Part shown: in pieces, positions 39,811 to 49,422 of the stretch
Numbering within the stretch: position 1 is the first letter of the stretch
How the letters are laid out: every line of letters starts with the position of its first letter
NCBI RefSeq assembly: GCF_004682045.1
Contig: NZ_QUZT01000011.1
Coordinates: 56,096 to 120,095, forward strand
DNA length: 64,000 nt
Direction of reading: 5' to 3'
Source of the DNA: Pseudomonas nabeulensis
Lineage (GTDB): Bacteria > Pseudomonadota > Gammaproteobacteria > Pseudomonadales > Pseudomonadaceae
Made by a program: the position numbers and the translations under genes
Notes under the pieces: generated by a model
Databases searched by the model: none
Told to the model about the DNA's origin: nothing
Seen by the model: the letters and a program-made list of their open reading frames with translations, nothing else

Positions 39811-40359
39811 ATGACTTTCGATTCGTTCGACATCAAATCCCTGATCCGCCCCGTCATCGACTTCCCCAAGCCTGGGGTGATCTTTCGTGACATCACGCCG
39901 CTGTTCCAATCGCCCCGAGCCCTGCGCCTGGTGGCAGACAGCTTTGCCCATCGCTATGTCGAGGCCGATTTCACCCATATTGGCGCGATGGATGCGCGTG
40001 GGTTCCTGATCGGCTCGATCATCGCCTACCAGCTGAACAAACCGCTGATCCTGTTCCGCAAGCAAGGCAAACTGCCGGCTGATGTGCTGGCCGAGGGTTA
40101 CCAGACCGAATACGGCGAGGCGTTCCTGGAAGTGCATGCCGACAGCCTGTGCGAGGGTGATTCGGTGCTGATGTTCGATGACTTGATCGCCACGGGCGGC
40201 ACCTTGATCGCAGCGGCGAACCTGGTGCGACGCATGGGGGCGAGGATCTTTGAAGCGGCGGCGATTATTGATTTGCCGGAGCTGGGTGGGTCGCAGCGCC
40301 TGGAAGATATGGGGATTCCGACGTTTTGTTTGACTCAGTTTGGGTTGACTGAACAGTAA
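39811..40359 (+). CDS. apt: Adenine phosphoribosyltransferase
   Basis: A 182-residue cytoplasmic phosphoribosyltransferase. The PRPP-binding motif is [14 protein letters not shown] near residues 122-135; [12 protein letters not shown] and the [10 protein letters not shown] block are typical of Apt. I chose ATG 39811. It converts adenine and PRPP to AMP. It lies 80 bases after anr, as in other Pseudomonas. Confidence 0.95.
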   Translation: MTFDSFDIKSLIRPVIDFPKPGVIFRDITPLFQSPRALRLVADSFAHRYVEADFTHIGAMDARGFLIGSIIAYQLNKPLILFRKQGKLPADVLAEGYQTEYGEAFLEVHADSLCEGDSVLMFDDLIATGGTLIAAANLVRRMGARIFEAAAIIDLPELGGSQRLEDMGIPTFCLTQFGLTEQ

Positions 40360-40382
40360 TTTTTGTTGCCTGTACCGGCCCT

Positions 40383-40485
40383 ATCGGGGGCAAGCCCCCT
40401 CCCACACTGACTGTGTTCACAATTCAAAATGTGTGAATGCAGTCAATGTGGGAGGGGCGGTGCGACGATTCGACTTGCCCCCGAT
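40383..40485. repeat. REP pair with an expanded second unit
   Basis: The first unit is standard (atcgggggcaagccccctcc). The second is tgtgggagggg followed by cggtgcgacgattcga and then cttgcccccgat, so extra bases enlarge the loop side. The spacer contains the same TGTGTGAATGCAxTCAA-type hairpin as the unit at 22,780-22,870. Confidence 0.82.
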
Positions 40486-40509
40486 AGGACCCTAAAAATC
40501 ACCACAAGG

Positions 40510-41658
40510 CTAAAGCCCCATCTGCTTGCTGATGATCTCGTTCATCACCTCCCGCGTCCCCCCGCCAATCGACAGGATGCGGTTATCCCGATACAGCCGC
40601 TCCACCAGGCTGCCGCGCATATAGCCCTGCCCGCCCAGGATCTGCACCGCGTCGTACGTGACCCGGTCGGCCGTGTCGGTCGCCAGGTTCTTGGCCATGG
40701 AAATTTCCTTGATCACACTGTTGCCCGCCGCCATCTTCGCCGCCTGGCGGTAGGTGAACTCCCGCGACACTTCCACCGCCGTGGCCATTTCCGCCAGCCG
40801 GTGCTTGAGCACCTGGAACTTGCCGATGGGTTTGCCGAACGCTTCGCGCTGGGCCGCCCACTTGAGGCTTTCCTCCAGCGCCAGCTGCGCCGTCATGTTG
40901 GCCATCAATGCCAGGGCCAGGCGTTCACTTTGGAAGTTGCCCATGATGCAGGCAAAGCCCATGTTCTCGGCGCCGATCAGGTTGCCCACCGGCACCCGGC
41001 AGTCGTCGAAAAACAATTCAGCCGTGTCTGACGCCCACCAACCCATTTTTTTTAAAGGCTGGCCGGTGCTGAATCCAGGGGTGTCTTTTTCGATCAGCAG
41101 CAGGCTGATACCGCCGAAGCCTGGCCCACCCGTACGCACGGCGACGGTGTAGTAGTCGGCCTGGATGCCGCTGGTGATAAAGGTCTTGCTGCCGCTGACG
41201 CGGTAATGATCGCCCTCGCGTAGGGCGCGGGTTTGCAGGTTGGCCACATCGGAGCCGCCGCCGGGTTCGGTGACGGCCAGGGCGATGATCTTTTCGCCTG
41301 CCAGCACCTGCGGGACCACGCGGTCGCGCACGTCGGGTCGAGCCCATTTGATGACGGGCGGCAGGCCGATATCCAGTGAGCCGAGGCCCGCCACCACCCC
41401 GCCAGAACCACAACGCATCAGTTCTTCGCTGGCGGCAACCTTGGCGAACAGGTCGCCTTCATGGCTACCGCCCAGGCCTTCGGGATAGCCGATCCCCAGG
41501 ATCCCCGCCGTGCCAGCCTTGAGGTACAGCTCACGGGGAAAGCTCTCGGCCTCCTCCCACTGCTCGATACCCGGCAGCAGCTCACGCTCGACAAAACGGC
41601 GCACGCTGTCGCGGACCAATTGGTGGCTGGGGTCGAAGTAATCCTGATAGGCAGACAT
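40510..41658 (-). CDS. Acyl-CoA dehydrogenase
   Basis: A 382-residue flavin acyl-CoA dehydrogenase. Visible blocks are LAVTEPGGGSDVANLQT (FAD/substrate), YRVSGSKTFITSG, FGKPIGKFQVLKHRLAEM and YDAVQILGGQGYMRGSLVER. The catalytic Glu region is near RDNRILSIGGGTREV. I chose ATG 41658, preceded by GGAG. The substrate chain cannot be told. An 18-bp palindrome just upstream suggests TetR-type repression. Confidence 0.92.
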   Translation of the reverse strand: MSAYQDYFDPSHQLVRDSVRRFVERELLPGIEQWEEAESFPRELYLKAGTAGILGIGYPEGLGGSHEGDLFAKVAASEELMRCGSGGVVAGLGSLDIGLPPVIKWARPDVRDRVVPQVLAGEKIIALAVTEPGGGSDVANLQTRALREGDHYRVSGSKTFITSGIQADYYTVAVRTGGPGFGGISLLLIEKDTPGFSTGQPLKKMGWWASDTAELFFDDCRVPVGNLIGAENMGFACIMGNFQSERLALALMANMTAQLALEESLKWAAQREAFGKPIGKFQVLKHRLAEMATAVEVSREFTYRQAAKMAAGNSVIKEISMAKNLATDTADRVTYDAVQILGGQGYMRGSLVERLYRDNRILSIGGGTREVMNEIISKQMGL

Positions 41659-41690
41659 CGGCAAACTCCACGCAGAGGTGGAGGGAAATT

Positions 41691-41708
41691 ACCAAGCGCT
41701 TGCTTGGT
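41691..41708 (-). promoter_or_regulatory. Palindromic operator upstream of acyl-CoA dehydrogenase
   Basis: ACCAAGC-GCTT-GCTTGGT is a perfect 7-bp inverted repeat with a 4-bp spacer, 33 bp before the start codon. This pattern (CAAGC and GCTTG half-sites) is typical of TetR-family regulators of acyl-CoA catabolism. No such regulator is in the window. Confidence 0.55.
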
Positions 41709-41748
41709 TTTCAAGCGATCACAAATTTCACCTACAACACAAAGCTAA

Positions 41749-41837
41749 TGTGGGAGGGGGCTTGCCCCCGATAGCGGTGGGTCAGCTACAAATGCTGTGA
41801 CTGACACACTGCCATCGGGGGCAAGCCCCCTCCCACA
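41749..41837. repeat. REP pair
   Basis: An inverted doublet of the gagggggcttgcccccgat type between the acyl-CoA dehydrogenase promoter and the recR end. Confidence 0.9.
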
Positions 41838-41856
41838 TTTTGTCCTGCAGTGTGCT

Positions 41857-42459
41857 TTAGAGCGCGATGGGTTTACGACCTGCAAACGAATGCGCCAGGG
41901 TGCCGCCATCCACCAATTCCAGCTCGCCGCCCAACGGCACACCGTGGGCAATCCGCGAGGTGATCAAGCCTTTGTTGGTCAGCAGTTGGGCGATGTAATG
42001 CGCCGTCGCCTCACCTTCCACGGTCGGGTTGGTGGCGAGGATCACTTCGGTGAACGTGCCCTGCTCTTCAATGCGCGCCACCAGTTGCGGAATGCCGATG
42101 GCTTCCGGCCCCAGGCCATCGAGCGGCGACAAGTGGCCCTTGAGTACGAAGTAGCGCCCGCGATAACCGGTCTGCTCCACGGCGTACACATCCATCGGCC
42201 CCTCAACGACACACAGCAGCGTGTCATCGCGGCGCGGGTCGGCGCACTGCGGACACAGTTCTTCTTCGGTCAGGGTGCGGCACTGGCGGCAATGGCCTAC
42301 GCCCTCCATGGCCTGGCTCAGGGCCTGGGCCAACCGGGTGCCGCCGCTGCGGTCACGCTCCAGCAGTTGCAGCGCCATGCGCTGGGCGGTTTTCTGGCCG
42401 ACGCCCGGCAACGTGCGCAGGGCGTCGATCAGTTGGCGAATCAGGGGGCTGAAGCTCAT
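41857..42459 (-). CDS. recR: Recombination mediator protein RecR
   Basis: A 200-residue RecR of normal length. It has a helix-hairpin-helix at the N-terminus ([20 protein letters not shown]), a Cys4 zinc finger ([16 protein letters not shown]) and a Toprim domain ([17 protein letters not shown]). ATG 42459 fits. It acts with RecF/RecO to load RecA. It is part of the dnaX-ybaB-recR set but here an oxidoreductase gene lies between ybaB and recR. Confidence 0.95.
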   Translation of the reverse strand: MSFSPLIRQLIDALRTLPGVGQKTAQRMALQLLERDRSGGTRLAQALSQAMEGVGHCRQCRTLTEEELCPQCADPRRDDTLLCVVEGPMDVYAVEQTGYRGRYFVLKGHLSPLDGLGPEAIGIPQLVARIEEQGTFTEVILATNPTVEGEATAHYIAQLLTNKGLITSRIAHGVPLGGELELVDGGTLAHSFAGRKPIAL

Positions 42460-42517
42460 GGGGGAAGGGTCCGACAAAACAACGAGACGCGGTTTATACC
42501 CGCGCCCCGGATTAGCG

Positions 42518-43543
42518 TCAAATGCGTACGACCAACTTGCCGAAGTTGCGCCCTTCGAGCAAACCGATAAAGGCTTCGGGGGCTTGCTCCAGGCCCTCCA
42601 CCACGTCTTCGCGGAATTTGACCTTGCCGTCGCGCACCCACGGCACCATGGCGCTGATGAATTCCGGCTGACGATCACCGTAGTCGTCAAACACGATAAA
42701 GCCCTGGATGCGCACGCGCTTGGTCAGCAGCACGCGTTGCAGCGCCGGCAAGCGATCGGGACCGCTGGGCGCTTCATGGGCGTTGTAGCCTGCGATCAGG
42801 CCGCACAGGGGAATGCGCGCCTTGGGGTTGAGCAGCGGCACCACCGCGTCAAACACCTTGCCGCCGACGTTTTCAAAATAGATGTCCACGCCCTTGAAGC
42901 AGGCCAGGGCCAGATCATTGGCGAAGGTCGCGCTCTTGTGGTCGATGCAGGCATCAAAGCCCAGTTCGTCCACCACATAGCGGCACTTGTCCGCACCGCC
43001 GGCGATACCTACCACACGCAAGCCCTTGAGCTTGGCCACCTGCCCCACCACCGAGCCCACTGCTCCGGATGCGGCCGCCACCACCAGGGTTTCCCCGGCT
43101 TTCGGCTGGCCGATATCCATCAAGCCCATGTAGGCGGTCATGCCCGGCATGCCCAACACGCCCAAGGCCATGGAGGGGCTGGCCAGGCCCTTGGGCACCG
43201 GGATCAGGTTGCTGCCATCGGAAATGCTGTGGCTTTGCCAGCCGGTGGAGCCGACCACCAGGTCGCCTACCTCAAACTTCGGATTACGTGACTGTTCGAT
43301 ACGGCTGACAGCGCCACCGGTCATGACCTCGTCGATTTCTACTGGTGCAGCGTAGGACGGCGCGTCACTCATGCGGCCACGCATGTAAGGATCGAGGGAC
43401 AGATACAGGGTTTTGAGCAGTACCTGACCGTCTGCCAACTCTGGGAGGTTTACACGTTCCAGACGGAAGTTTTCCGGGGTTGGCGCGCCCTGTGGGCGTG
43501 AGACCAGGACAATGCGCTGGTTCAGAATCGGTTCTTGAGGCAT
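42518..43543 (-). CDS. NADP-dependent oxidoreductase (zinc-independent MDR)
   Basis: A 341-residue medium-chain dehydrogenase/reductase of the CurA/leukotriene B4 dehydrogenase group. The cofactor loop is [19 protein letters not shown] near residues 156-174, followed by [12 protein letters not shown]; the [10 protein letters not shown] block near residue 50 is a family mark. Zinc-binding cysteines are absent. It reduces enones or quinones with NADPH. It is inserted between ybaB and recR and may be co-transcribed. Confidence 0.9.
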   Translation of the reverse strand: MPQEPILNQRIVLVSRPQGAPTPENFRLERVNLPELADGQVLLKTLYLSLDPYMRGRMSDAPSYAAPVEIDEVMTGGAVSRIEQSRNPKFEVGDLVVGSTGWQSHSISDGSNLIPVPKGLASPSMALGVLGMPGMTAYMGLMDIGQPKAGETLVVAAASGAVGSVVGQVAKLKGLRVVGIAGGADKCRYVVDELGFDACIDHKSATFANDLALACFKGVDIYFENVGGKVFDAVVPLLNPKARIPLCGLIAGYNAHEAPSGPDRLPALQRVLLTKRVRIQGFIVFDDYGDRQPEFISAMVPWVRDGKVKFREDVVEGLEQAPEAFIGLLEGRNFGKLVVRI

Positions 43544-43675
43544 CAGGGGCTCCTTTTACAAATCCATCGGTATAGGGTGCAGACCGTGCTTGTGGTGCCG
43601 GGGTTCGATCAGATTGGCACAAACAAAAATGCCAGGCACGGAGCCTGGCATTTGATTGTAGCTAACGCTCGCCGA

Positions 43676-44014
43676 TCAGAACGGCAGCTTCATGCCCGGT
43701 GGCAGTTGCATGCCAGCGGTCACGCCGCCCATTTTTTCCTGGCTGTTGGCTTCGATCTTGCGCACGGCGTCGTTGACGGCCGCGGCAAACAGCGCTTCGA
43801 GCATTTCCAGGTCATCTTCGCCTACACCCGGCAATACGCTTGGGTCGATGCTGACGCGCTTGATGTCGTGACGACCGGTCATCACCACGCTGACCATATC
43901 GCCACCGGCTTTACCGGTGACTTCGGCGTTGGCCAGTTCTTCCTGCATCTTGGCCATCTTTTCCTGCATCTGCTGCGCCTGCTTCATCAGGCCGGCCATG
44001 CCACCTTTCATCAT
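43676..44014 (-). CDS. YbaB/EbfC-family nucleoid-associated protein
   Basis: A 112-residue small DNA-binding protein. The N-terminal helix ([20 protein letters not shown]) and the central [16 protein letters not shown] block identify YbaB. ATG 44014 is preceded by GAGGTGA; a GTG at 44023 is less likely. It lies 43 bases after dnaX, the usual order dnaX-ybaB. Confidence 0.93.
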
Positions 44015-44057
44015 GGGAATCACCTCAAAGTACGTGGATCAAGTTAGTCGCCCGGTG

Positions 44058-46106
44058 TCAGGATGCCTGGGGCACCGGGGCTTCGACAGGTTCAATAGTA
44101 TCGTGGCGGACCACCGCACCGAACTGTTGCATCATTTGTTGGATGAGCGGATCAGCGTGGATCGAGTCTTCGGCTTCGCGCTGGCGGTTGATACGTCGGC
44201 GTGTCGCGGCCTGGGCCGGGGTTTCCTGCTCAGGCTTGATCAACTCGATGGCGATGGTCAGCGTGCGCTCATGGTACTGGTTCAGGGCATCGTTGAGGCG
44301 ACGTTGCTGGGTGGCGTTGAACAGGGCGCTATGGGCCGGGTCCAGGTGCAACAGCCAGTGGTCGCCTTCGATGGAGATCAGCGTGCAGTTGGCGGCGATG
44401 CTGCCGGTCATGCCGGAGATCGGCAGTTTCGGGAACAGCTCCAGCCATTGCAGGGCCAGGCCGGTGGCCGGCGCCGCAGCGGGCTCGGGTTCAGGCTCCG
44501 GGGCCGGCTCGGCGGTGTGTTCGCTGGCCAGGTCGTCCAGGTAGCTGTAGGCCGAATCCATGTCCGGCTCGATGTAGTCTTCGTCCAGCGGCGGCTCGTC
44601 GTCATCGATGCCGGGAACCGCTGCCTCCACTTGGGCAACGGTCGGCTCGGGCACCGGCGCAGACACCCACTCCGGCGCGTCCGGCACCACGCTGTCCGGG
44701 GTCGGCGTGGGCATCGGCGTGAGTTCGGGCTGCTCGCCGGTGGTCTCCAGCACGGGCTCCACCGCAGGCTGTTGCTCGACCTCAGGCTCGACCTCGGCGT
44801 CTACCGGGTCGTTCCAGGGCAAATCGACCACGGGTTCTGGCTCGGGCACGACAACCGGTTCCGGCTCAACCACAGGCGCCGCCACAACGGGCACGGGCTC
44901 TGGCACAGGCGCAGCAACCACTGGCGCAACCACCGCCGCGCCAGCCACTGGTTTGGCGGAATCAACTGTGGCCTGGCTGATCCCCACTGGCTTTAGCGGC
45001 TGTCTCGGCGCGTCTGCCGAGTCGGCGGGCCGGAAGGCCAGCATCCGCAGCATGACCATTTCAAAGCCACCGCGCGGCTCCGGCGCCAGGGGCAAGTCCC
45101 GGCGACCGATCAGGCCCATCTGGTAGTAAAACTGCACATCTTCGGCCGGCAGCGCCTGGGCCAGGGCCAGCACGCGGTCACGGTCGCCATGGCCGTTGTC
45201 GACACCTTCCGGCAGGGCCTGGGCGATGGCAACGCGGTGCAACACATTGAGGATTTCCGACAGTACGCCGTTCCAGTCCGGACCTTGCTCCGAGAGGTGG
45301 CGCACGGCTTCGAGCAACGCCTTGGCATCGCCTTCGATCAGCGCGTGCAACACGTCAAACACCTGGCCATGGTCGAGGGTGCCGAGCATGGCGCGCACGT
45401 CGGCGGCCATGACCTTGCCCTCACCAAAGGCGATGGCCTGGTCGGTAAGGCTCATGGCATCGCGCATCGAACCATCGGCGGCGCGGCCAAGCAGCCACAG
45501 CGCGTCGTCTTCGAAGGGTACGTTCTCGACGCCGAGCACGTGGGTCAAATGCTCGACCACCCGCTCAGGGGTCATGTTTTTCAGGGAGAACTGCAGGCAC
45601 CGCGACAGAATAGTTGCAGGAAGTTTCTGCGGGTCGGTGGTGGCCAGGATGAACTTCACGTAGGGCGGCGGCTCTTCCAGGGTTTTCAACAAGGCGTTGA
45701 AGGAATGGCTGGAGAGCATGTGCACTTCGTCGATCAGGTAGACCTTGAAGCGGCCACGGCTGGGCGCGTACTGCACGTTGTCGAGCAGTTCACGGGTGTC
45801 CTCGACCTTGGTACGGCTCGCGGCGTCGATCTCGATCAGGTCGACAAAGCGCCCTTCGTCGATTTCCTTGCACACTGAACAGGTGCCGCACGGCGTGGAA
45901 GTGATACCGGTTTCACAGTTCAGGCATTTGGCGATGATGCGCGCAATGGTGGTCTTGCCCACCCCACGGGTGCCGGTGAACAGGTAGGCGTGGTGCAGCC
46001 GCTGGCTGTCCAAGGCATTGATCAGAGCCTTGAGCACATGGGTCTGGCCGACCATTTCGCGGAACGAGCGCGGACGCCATTTACGTGCAAGAACCTGATA
46101 ACTCAT
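44058..46106 (-). CDS. dnaX: DNA polymerase III subunits gamma/tau
   Basis: A 682-residue clamp-loader ATPase. Start ATG 46106 gives the canonical MSYQVLARKWRPRSF. Walker A is GTRGVGKTT, zinc ligands are in CLNCETGITSTPCGTCSVC, Walker B is LIDEVHML and the sensor is ATTDPQKLP. A long Pro/Glu/Val-rich linker (about residues 385-560) precedes the tau-specific domain V. I saw no A-AAA-AAG slippery heptamer, so programmed frameshifting of the E. coli type is not evident. Confidence 0.96.
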   Translation of the reverse strand: MSYQVLARKWRPRSFREMVGQTHVLKALINALDSQRLHHAYLFTGTRGVGKTTIARIIAKCLNCETGITSTPCGTCSVCKEIDEGRFVDLIEIDAASRTKVEDTRELLDNVQYAPSRGRFKVYLIDEVHMLSSHSFNALLKTLEEPPPYVKFILATTDPQKLPATILSRCLQFSLKNMTPERVVEHLTHVLGVENVPFEDDALWLLGRAADGSMRDAMSLTDQAIAFGEGKVMAADVRAMLGTLDHGQVFDVLHALIEGDAKALLEAVRHLSEQGPDWNGVLSEILNVLHRVAIAQALPEGVDNGHGDRDRVLALAQALPAEDVQFYYQMGLIGRRDLPLAPEPRGGFEMVMLRMLAFRPADSADAPRQPLKPVGISQATVDSAKPVAGAAVVAPVVAAPVPEPVPVVAAPVVEPEPVVVPEPEPVVDLPWNDPVDAEVEPEVEQQPAVEPVLETTGEQPELTPMPTPTPDSVVPDAPEWVSAPVPEPTVAQVEAAVPGIDDDEPPLDEDYIEPDMDSAYSYLDDLASEHTAEPAPEPEPEPAAAPATGLALQWLELFPKLPISGMTGSIAANCTLISIEGDHWLLHLDPAHSALFNATQQRRLNDALNQYHERTLTIAIELIKPEQETPAQAATRRRINRQREAEDSIHADPLIQQMMQQFGAVVRHDTIEPVEAPVPQAS

Positions 46107-46239
46107 CGAAAACCGTCGCAACTGGGAAACAGAAGCCGGTAATGCTAGCGGAGCAAGGGGGAAATTGCATCCGGCACGCTCGCCTAATCTGACTAAGCTC
46201 TGTGGGCTGGCCCCGAAAAGGCCTGAACCCGGAGAGTGT

Positions 46240-46998
46240 ATGCGCGTAGTCCTGGGCGCTTTATGGATGATCACCACGGCGAGCCTCGCAGCCCCCGCAC
46301 CGCTGCGCTTCTCGGTTTCCGACAGCTGGGCGATGCCCATGGTGCAGTTGGACAACGGCCAGCCCACCCAGGGCATCCTGTACGACCTGATGTCGAGCCT
46401 GGCCACTCAGGTCGGGCACCCAGCCGAATTCCATGTACTGGCCCGAGCGCGTATCTCTTCGGCCATGGAGCACGGCGACATTGATGTGCGTTGTTATGTG
46501 GCCCAGTCGTGGATTGAGAACATGTCCGGCGACTACACCTGGAGCGTACCGCTGCTGGTACAGCGCAACCTGCTGGTCGCCGCCCATGTCCCGGCGCAAA
46601 CGGTGCAGGTAGATAAGCTGGCGCCGCAGCTGATCGGCACAGTGCTCAACTACCGCTACACCACCCTCGACCCGCTGTTTGCCAAAGGCCAGCTCATCCG
46701 CGACGACGCGCGCAGCGAAGAACAAGTGCTGCACAAGCTGGTCGCCGGGCGCTTCCAGTACGCGGTCACCAACGAATGGACTCTCGACCGCTTCAACCAA
46801 AGCCTGCCAACCGGTCGGCGCCTGCATAAAGTCGCGGTGATTGAGGAACAAAGCCTGGGCTGCACCGTACGTAACGACCCGAATGTGCCGGTGCAGCGCA
46901 TTTTGCGTACCCTGCTGCGCATGAAGATGTCCGGCGAGATCGATGACATTATCCGGTTGTACACCGGGGAGACCGCCCCCAGCGCCCCTCCAGACTGA
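46240..46998 (+). CDS. Periplasmic substrate-binding protein (SBP_bac_3-like)
   Basis: A 252-residue protein with a signal peptide (MRVVLGALWMITTASLA). The mature part has the two-lobe layout of amino-acid-binding proteins, with GILYDLMSSLATQVGH in lobe 1 and a TVLNYRY block at the lobe 2 switch. ATG 46240 follows GGAGAG. No ABC permease is nearby, so it may act alone or with a distant system. Its last 50 bases overlap the convergent EamA gene. Confidence 0.82.
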   Translation: MRVVLGALWMITTASLAAPAPLRFSVSDSWAMPMVQLDNGQPTQGILYDLMSSLATQVGHPAEFHVLARARISSAMEHGDIDVRCYVAQSWIENMSGDYTWSVPLLVQRNLLVAAHVPAQTVQVDKLAPQLIGTVLNYRYTTLDPLFAKGQLIRDDARSEEQVLHKLVAGRFQYAVTNEWTLDRFNQSLPTGRRLHKVAVIEEQSLGCTVRNDPNVPVQRILRTLLRMKMSGEIDDIIRLYTGETAPSAPPD

Positions 46999-47848
46999 TC
47001 GCCGCCACACTGGCCAACACGATCATCGCGCCCATCACCACTTGCAAGGCGATATGTTCGCCGAGCAAGGTCGCCGCCATCACCATCGCCACTGGCGGGA
47101 TCACATACATCGCCACCGCTGCTCGACTGACCTCGACATGCTTCAACACATAGCCCCACGCCAGGTACGCCAAGGCACTCGGGAAAATACCCAGCACCAA
47201 CACCGCCAGGTTCTCCGGCAACGGTGCCTGCATCACGGCGGCGGACAAGCCTGGCAGGTTGACCAGCAGCATCAAGGTGCCGGCCCACACCATGTAACAC
47301 GTCATGGTCAGCGGGCTGTAGCGATGGGCATAGTGTTTCTGGAGGGCGAAATACACGCTCCACGATACCGCCGCCAGCAGGATCAGCAGGCCGCGCGGGT
47401 CGATATCACCCACGCCCTGATCGCCCCAGATCACCACCAATACGCCCAGCAACCCCAACAGCACACAGCCCCAACGCCAGGCGCTGACCCGTTCTTTCAA
47501 GGCAAAAAATGCGATCAACACACTGAACAACGGCGCCGATTGCGCCAATACGCTGGACGCGGCCGCCGTGACGAATTGCTGCCCGTAATTAAGGCTGCTG
47601 TGGTGCAGAAACACGCCGAAAAAACCCAATACCAGCAACCACAGCAAATCCCGCAAGCGCGGTCGCCCTATGCCCATCACCCACGCCACGCCGCCCATAA
47701 ACACCGATGCAATCAGAAACCGCAGCAGCGCCAACTGGCCGGGACTGTAGCTATGCAGGCCCATATGCACGCCAATCGGCGAATAAGCCCAGCAGAGGAT
47801 CACGCTGGCGGTGACTAGCGTAAGCTTCACGGGTGACGGGGTATTCAT
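46949..47848 (-). CDS. EamA/DMT-family transporter
   Basis: A 299-residue inner-membrane protein with about ten spans in two EamA repeats (VILCWAYSPIGVHMGLHSYS; WGYVLKHVEVSRAAVAMYVI). ATG 47848 is chosen. It is divergent from a LysR gene 102 bp away, a common arrangement where the regulator controls the transporter. It converges on and overlaps the binding-protein gene by 50 bp. The substrate is unknown. Confidence 0.88.
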   Translation of the reverse strand: MNTPSPVKLTLVTASVILCWAYSPIGVHMGLHSYSPGQLALLRFLIASVFMGGVAWVMGIGRPRLRDLLWLLVLGFFGVFLHHSSLNYGQQFVTAAASSVLAQSAPLFSVLIAFFALKERVSAWRWGCVLLGLLGVLVVIWGDQGVGDIDPRGLLILLAAVSWSVYFALQKHYAHRYSPLTMTCYMVWAGTLMLLVNLPGLSAAVMQAPLPENLAVLVLGIFPSALAYLAWGYVLKHVEVSRAAVAMYVIPPVAMVMAATLLGEHIALQVVMGAMIVLASVAAISLEGRWGRSPRCTTG

Positions 47849-47950
47849 TGACGGTATCCAGAAACAGAGAAGGAATGCCGTCAGTCTTGGGCCGGGCAAG
47901 GCGTAGGACAATTAACCGTTTCTGACTTCTGAAATCATTGGAACTGAGCA

Positions 47951-48814
47951 ATGGAACTGGCCCAACTGAAAATGGTGCGAGCCGTGGCGCAAACCGGCAG
48001 CGTGGCCCAGGCCGCCGTGCAGCTGCATTGCGTACCGTCCAACATCACCACGCGCATCAAGCAACTGGAAAGCGAATTGGGCACGCCGCTGTTTATCCGC
48101 GCCGGGCGTGGGCTGGCCATCAGTGCCGCCGGGGAGATCTTTCTGGAGTATTGCGAGCGCATCCTGGCGCTGGTGGACGAGTCCAAGCGCGCCGTGGACG
48201 CCACCGCCATTCCCCGTGGCACCCTGCGCATCGGCGCGGTGGAGTCCAGCGCCAGCGGCCGTCTGCCGCCGCTGTTGGCGGAATATCACCGGCGCTACCC
48301 GGACGTATCCCTGGAGTTGGTGACCGGCGCCTGGAGCCAATTGCTCGATGACCTGCAACACCACCGCCTGGATGTGGCGCTGGTGGCGTCCGGCGGCAAA
48401 CGCGCCAAGCTCGAACACAGCGTGGTCTACCGCGAACGCCTGGTGCTGATCGCCAGCGCGTCCAGCGAACCGATCCACAACGCCGCCGACCTGGCCGGCC
48501 GCACGCTGTTGGTATGGCCGCCGGGCTGCCCGTACCGGGCGGCGCTGGAAAACTGGGTCAAGCCCCACGATTTCAAACCCAGCATCGCCAGCTATGCCAG
48601 TTGGGGCACGATCATCGGCTGCGTGAGCGCGGGCATCGGCGTGGCATTGGCGCCGGAGGGCATCCTGGCGCGTTATGAACAGGCCAACCAGTTGGCGTCG
48701 TACCGGTTCGAAGAGTTGCAGGCCGTGGACAACCTGCTGTTCTGGAACAAGGACACCCAACGGCATCTGGCGCGGGACGCGTTTGCGGGGTTACTGCGCG
48801 AAACCTTCGGCTGA
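47951..48814 (+). CDS. LysR-family transcriptional regulator
   Basis: A 287-residue LTTR. HTH residues about 3-60 (KMVRAVAQTGSVAQAAVQLH; VPSNITTRIKQLESELG). The effector domain has RGTLRIGAVESSASGRLPP as entry strand. Similar to the PtrR-like group often paired with EamA exporters. It is divergent from the transporter gene at 46,949-47,848 and probably regulates it. Confidence 0.9.
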   Translation: MELAQLKMVRAVAQTGSVAQAAVQLHCVPSNITTRIKQLESELGTPLFIRAGRGLAISAAGEIFLEYCERILALVDESKRAVDATAIPRGTLRIGAVESSASGRLPPLLAEYHRRYPDVSLELVTGAWSQLLDDLQHHRLDVALVASGGKRAKLEHSVVYRERLVLIASASSEPIHNAADLAGRTLLVWPPGCPYRAALENWVKPHDFKPSIASYASWGTIIGCVSAGIGVALAPEGILARYEQANQLASYRFEELQAVDNLLFWNKDTQRHLARDAFAGLLRETFG

Positions 48815-48830
48815 CCCAATGCCATAGGAA

Positions 48831-49421
48831 TCAGCTTTTAGGTGCAACCAACCGGCGGAACTGATCCTGGCTGATCCAGCCGGTGAACGAACGCTCGTCG
48901 GCATTGATGAACTCGACCTGGGCCCAGCCATCCTTGAAGGCCAGCACGCCGACCACATCATCCTTGACGATATACGGGCGCTTGGTGGCTTTGACGCCAG
49001 GTTTTTTCAGCAGGTAAGCCTTGTCGGCGGACACCGTGACCAGGCCGATCCATTTCGTGTTGGCGGTCTGGCTGAGGTCCATGCCCGTCGCGATCTCCGG
49101 CATCAATACGTTGATGCAGCCGGGATGCTGGCGGCCTTGCGCCACGGTCAGGGTCACGCCGTCAGAGGAAGGCGTCACGCTGCCAGGGTAGGCGTCATCG
49201 AGCCAAGTGGTCAGCGCGCCCGGTTTGCCTTGCAGGTAGAACGCGCAACTGCGGGTGACGCCCTCGCCCATTTCTTCCGAGTAGAAACCCTCCACCTGAC
49301 GGTCCGGCGTGACGGCCAGCATCAGCCCCTCGTACTTGCCCGAATGCAACGCGGTCGAACCCGCCATCGCCGGTACAGCGGCACACAACGACAACACACC
49401 CACTGCTAGAAAACGCATCAT
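48831..49421 (-). CDS. Secreted SH3-like protein, candidate immunity protein
   Basis: A 196-residue exported protein: signal peptide MMRFLAVGVLSLCAAVPAMA, a middle domain with two cysteines (TRSCAFYL, HPGCINVL), and a C-terminal bacterial SH3-like segment (YIVKDDVVGVLAFKDGWAQV; TGWISQDQFRRL). It begins one base after the muramidase stop, so the two are translationally coupled. A periplasmic partner beside a signal-less muramidase fits an immunity protein that blocks the enzyme. The family is not one I can name. Confidence 0.7.
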   Translation of the reverse strand: MMRFLAVGVLSLCAAVPAMAGSTALHSGKYEGLMLAVTPDRQVEGFYSEEMGEGVTRSCAFYLQGKPGALTTWLDDAYPGSVTPSSDGVTLTVAQGRQHPGCINVLMPEIATGMDLSQTANTKWIGLVTVSADKAYLLKKPGVKATKRPYIVKDDVVGVLAFKDGWAQVEFINADERSFTGWISQDQFRRLVAPKS

Positions 49422-49422
49422 C

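Noticed and set aside
44058..46106. Programmed frameshift in dnaX
   Set aside because: No A-AAA-AAG or similar slippery heptamer was seen near the end of the gamma region.
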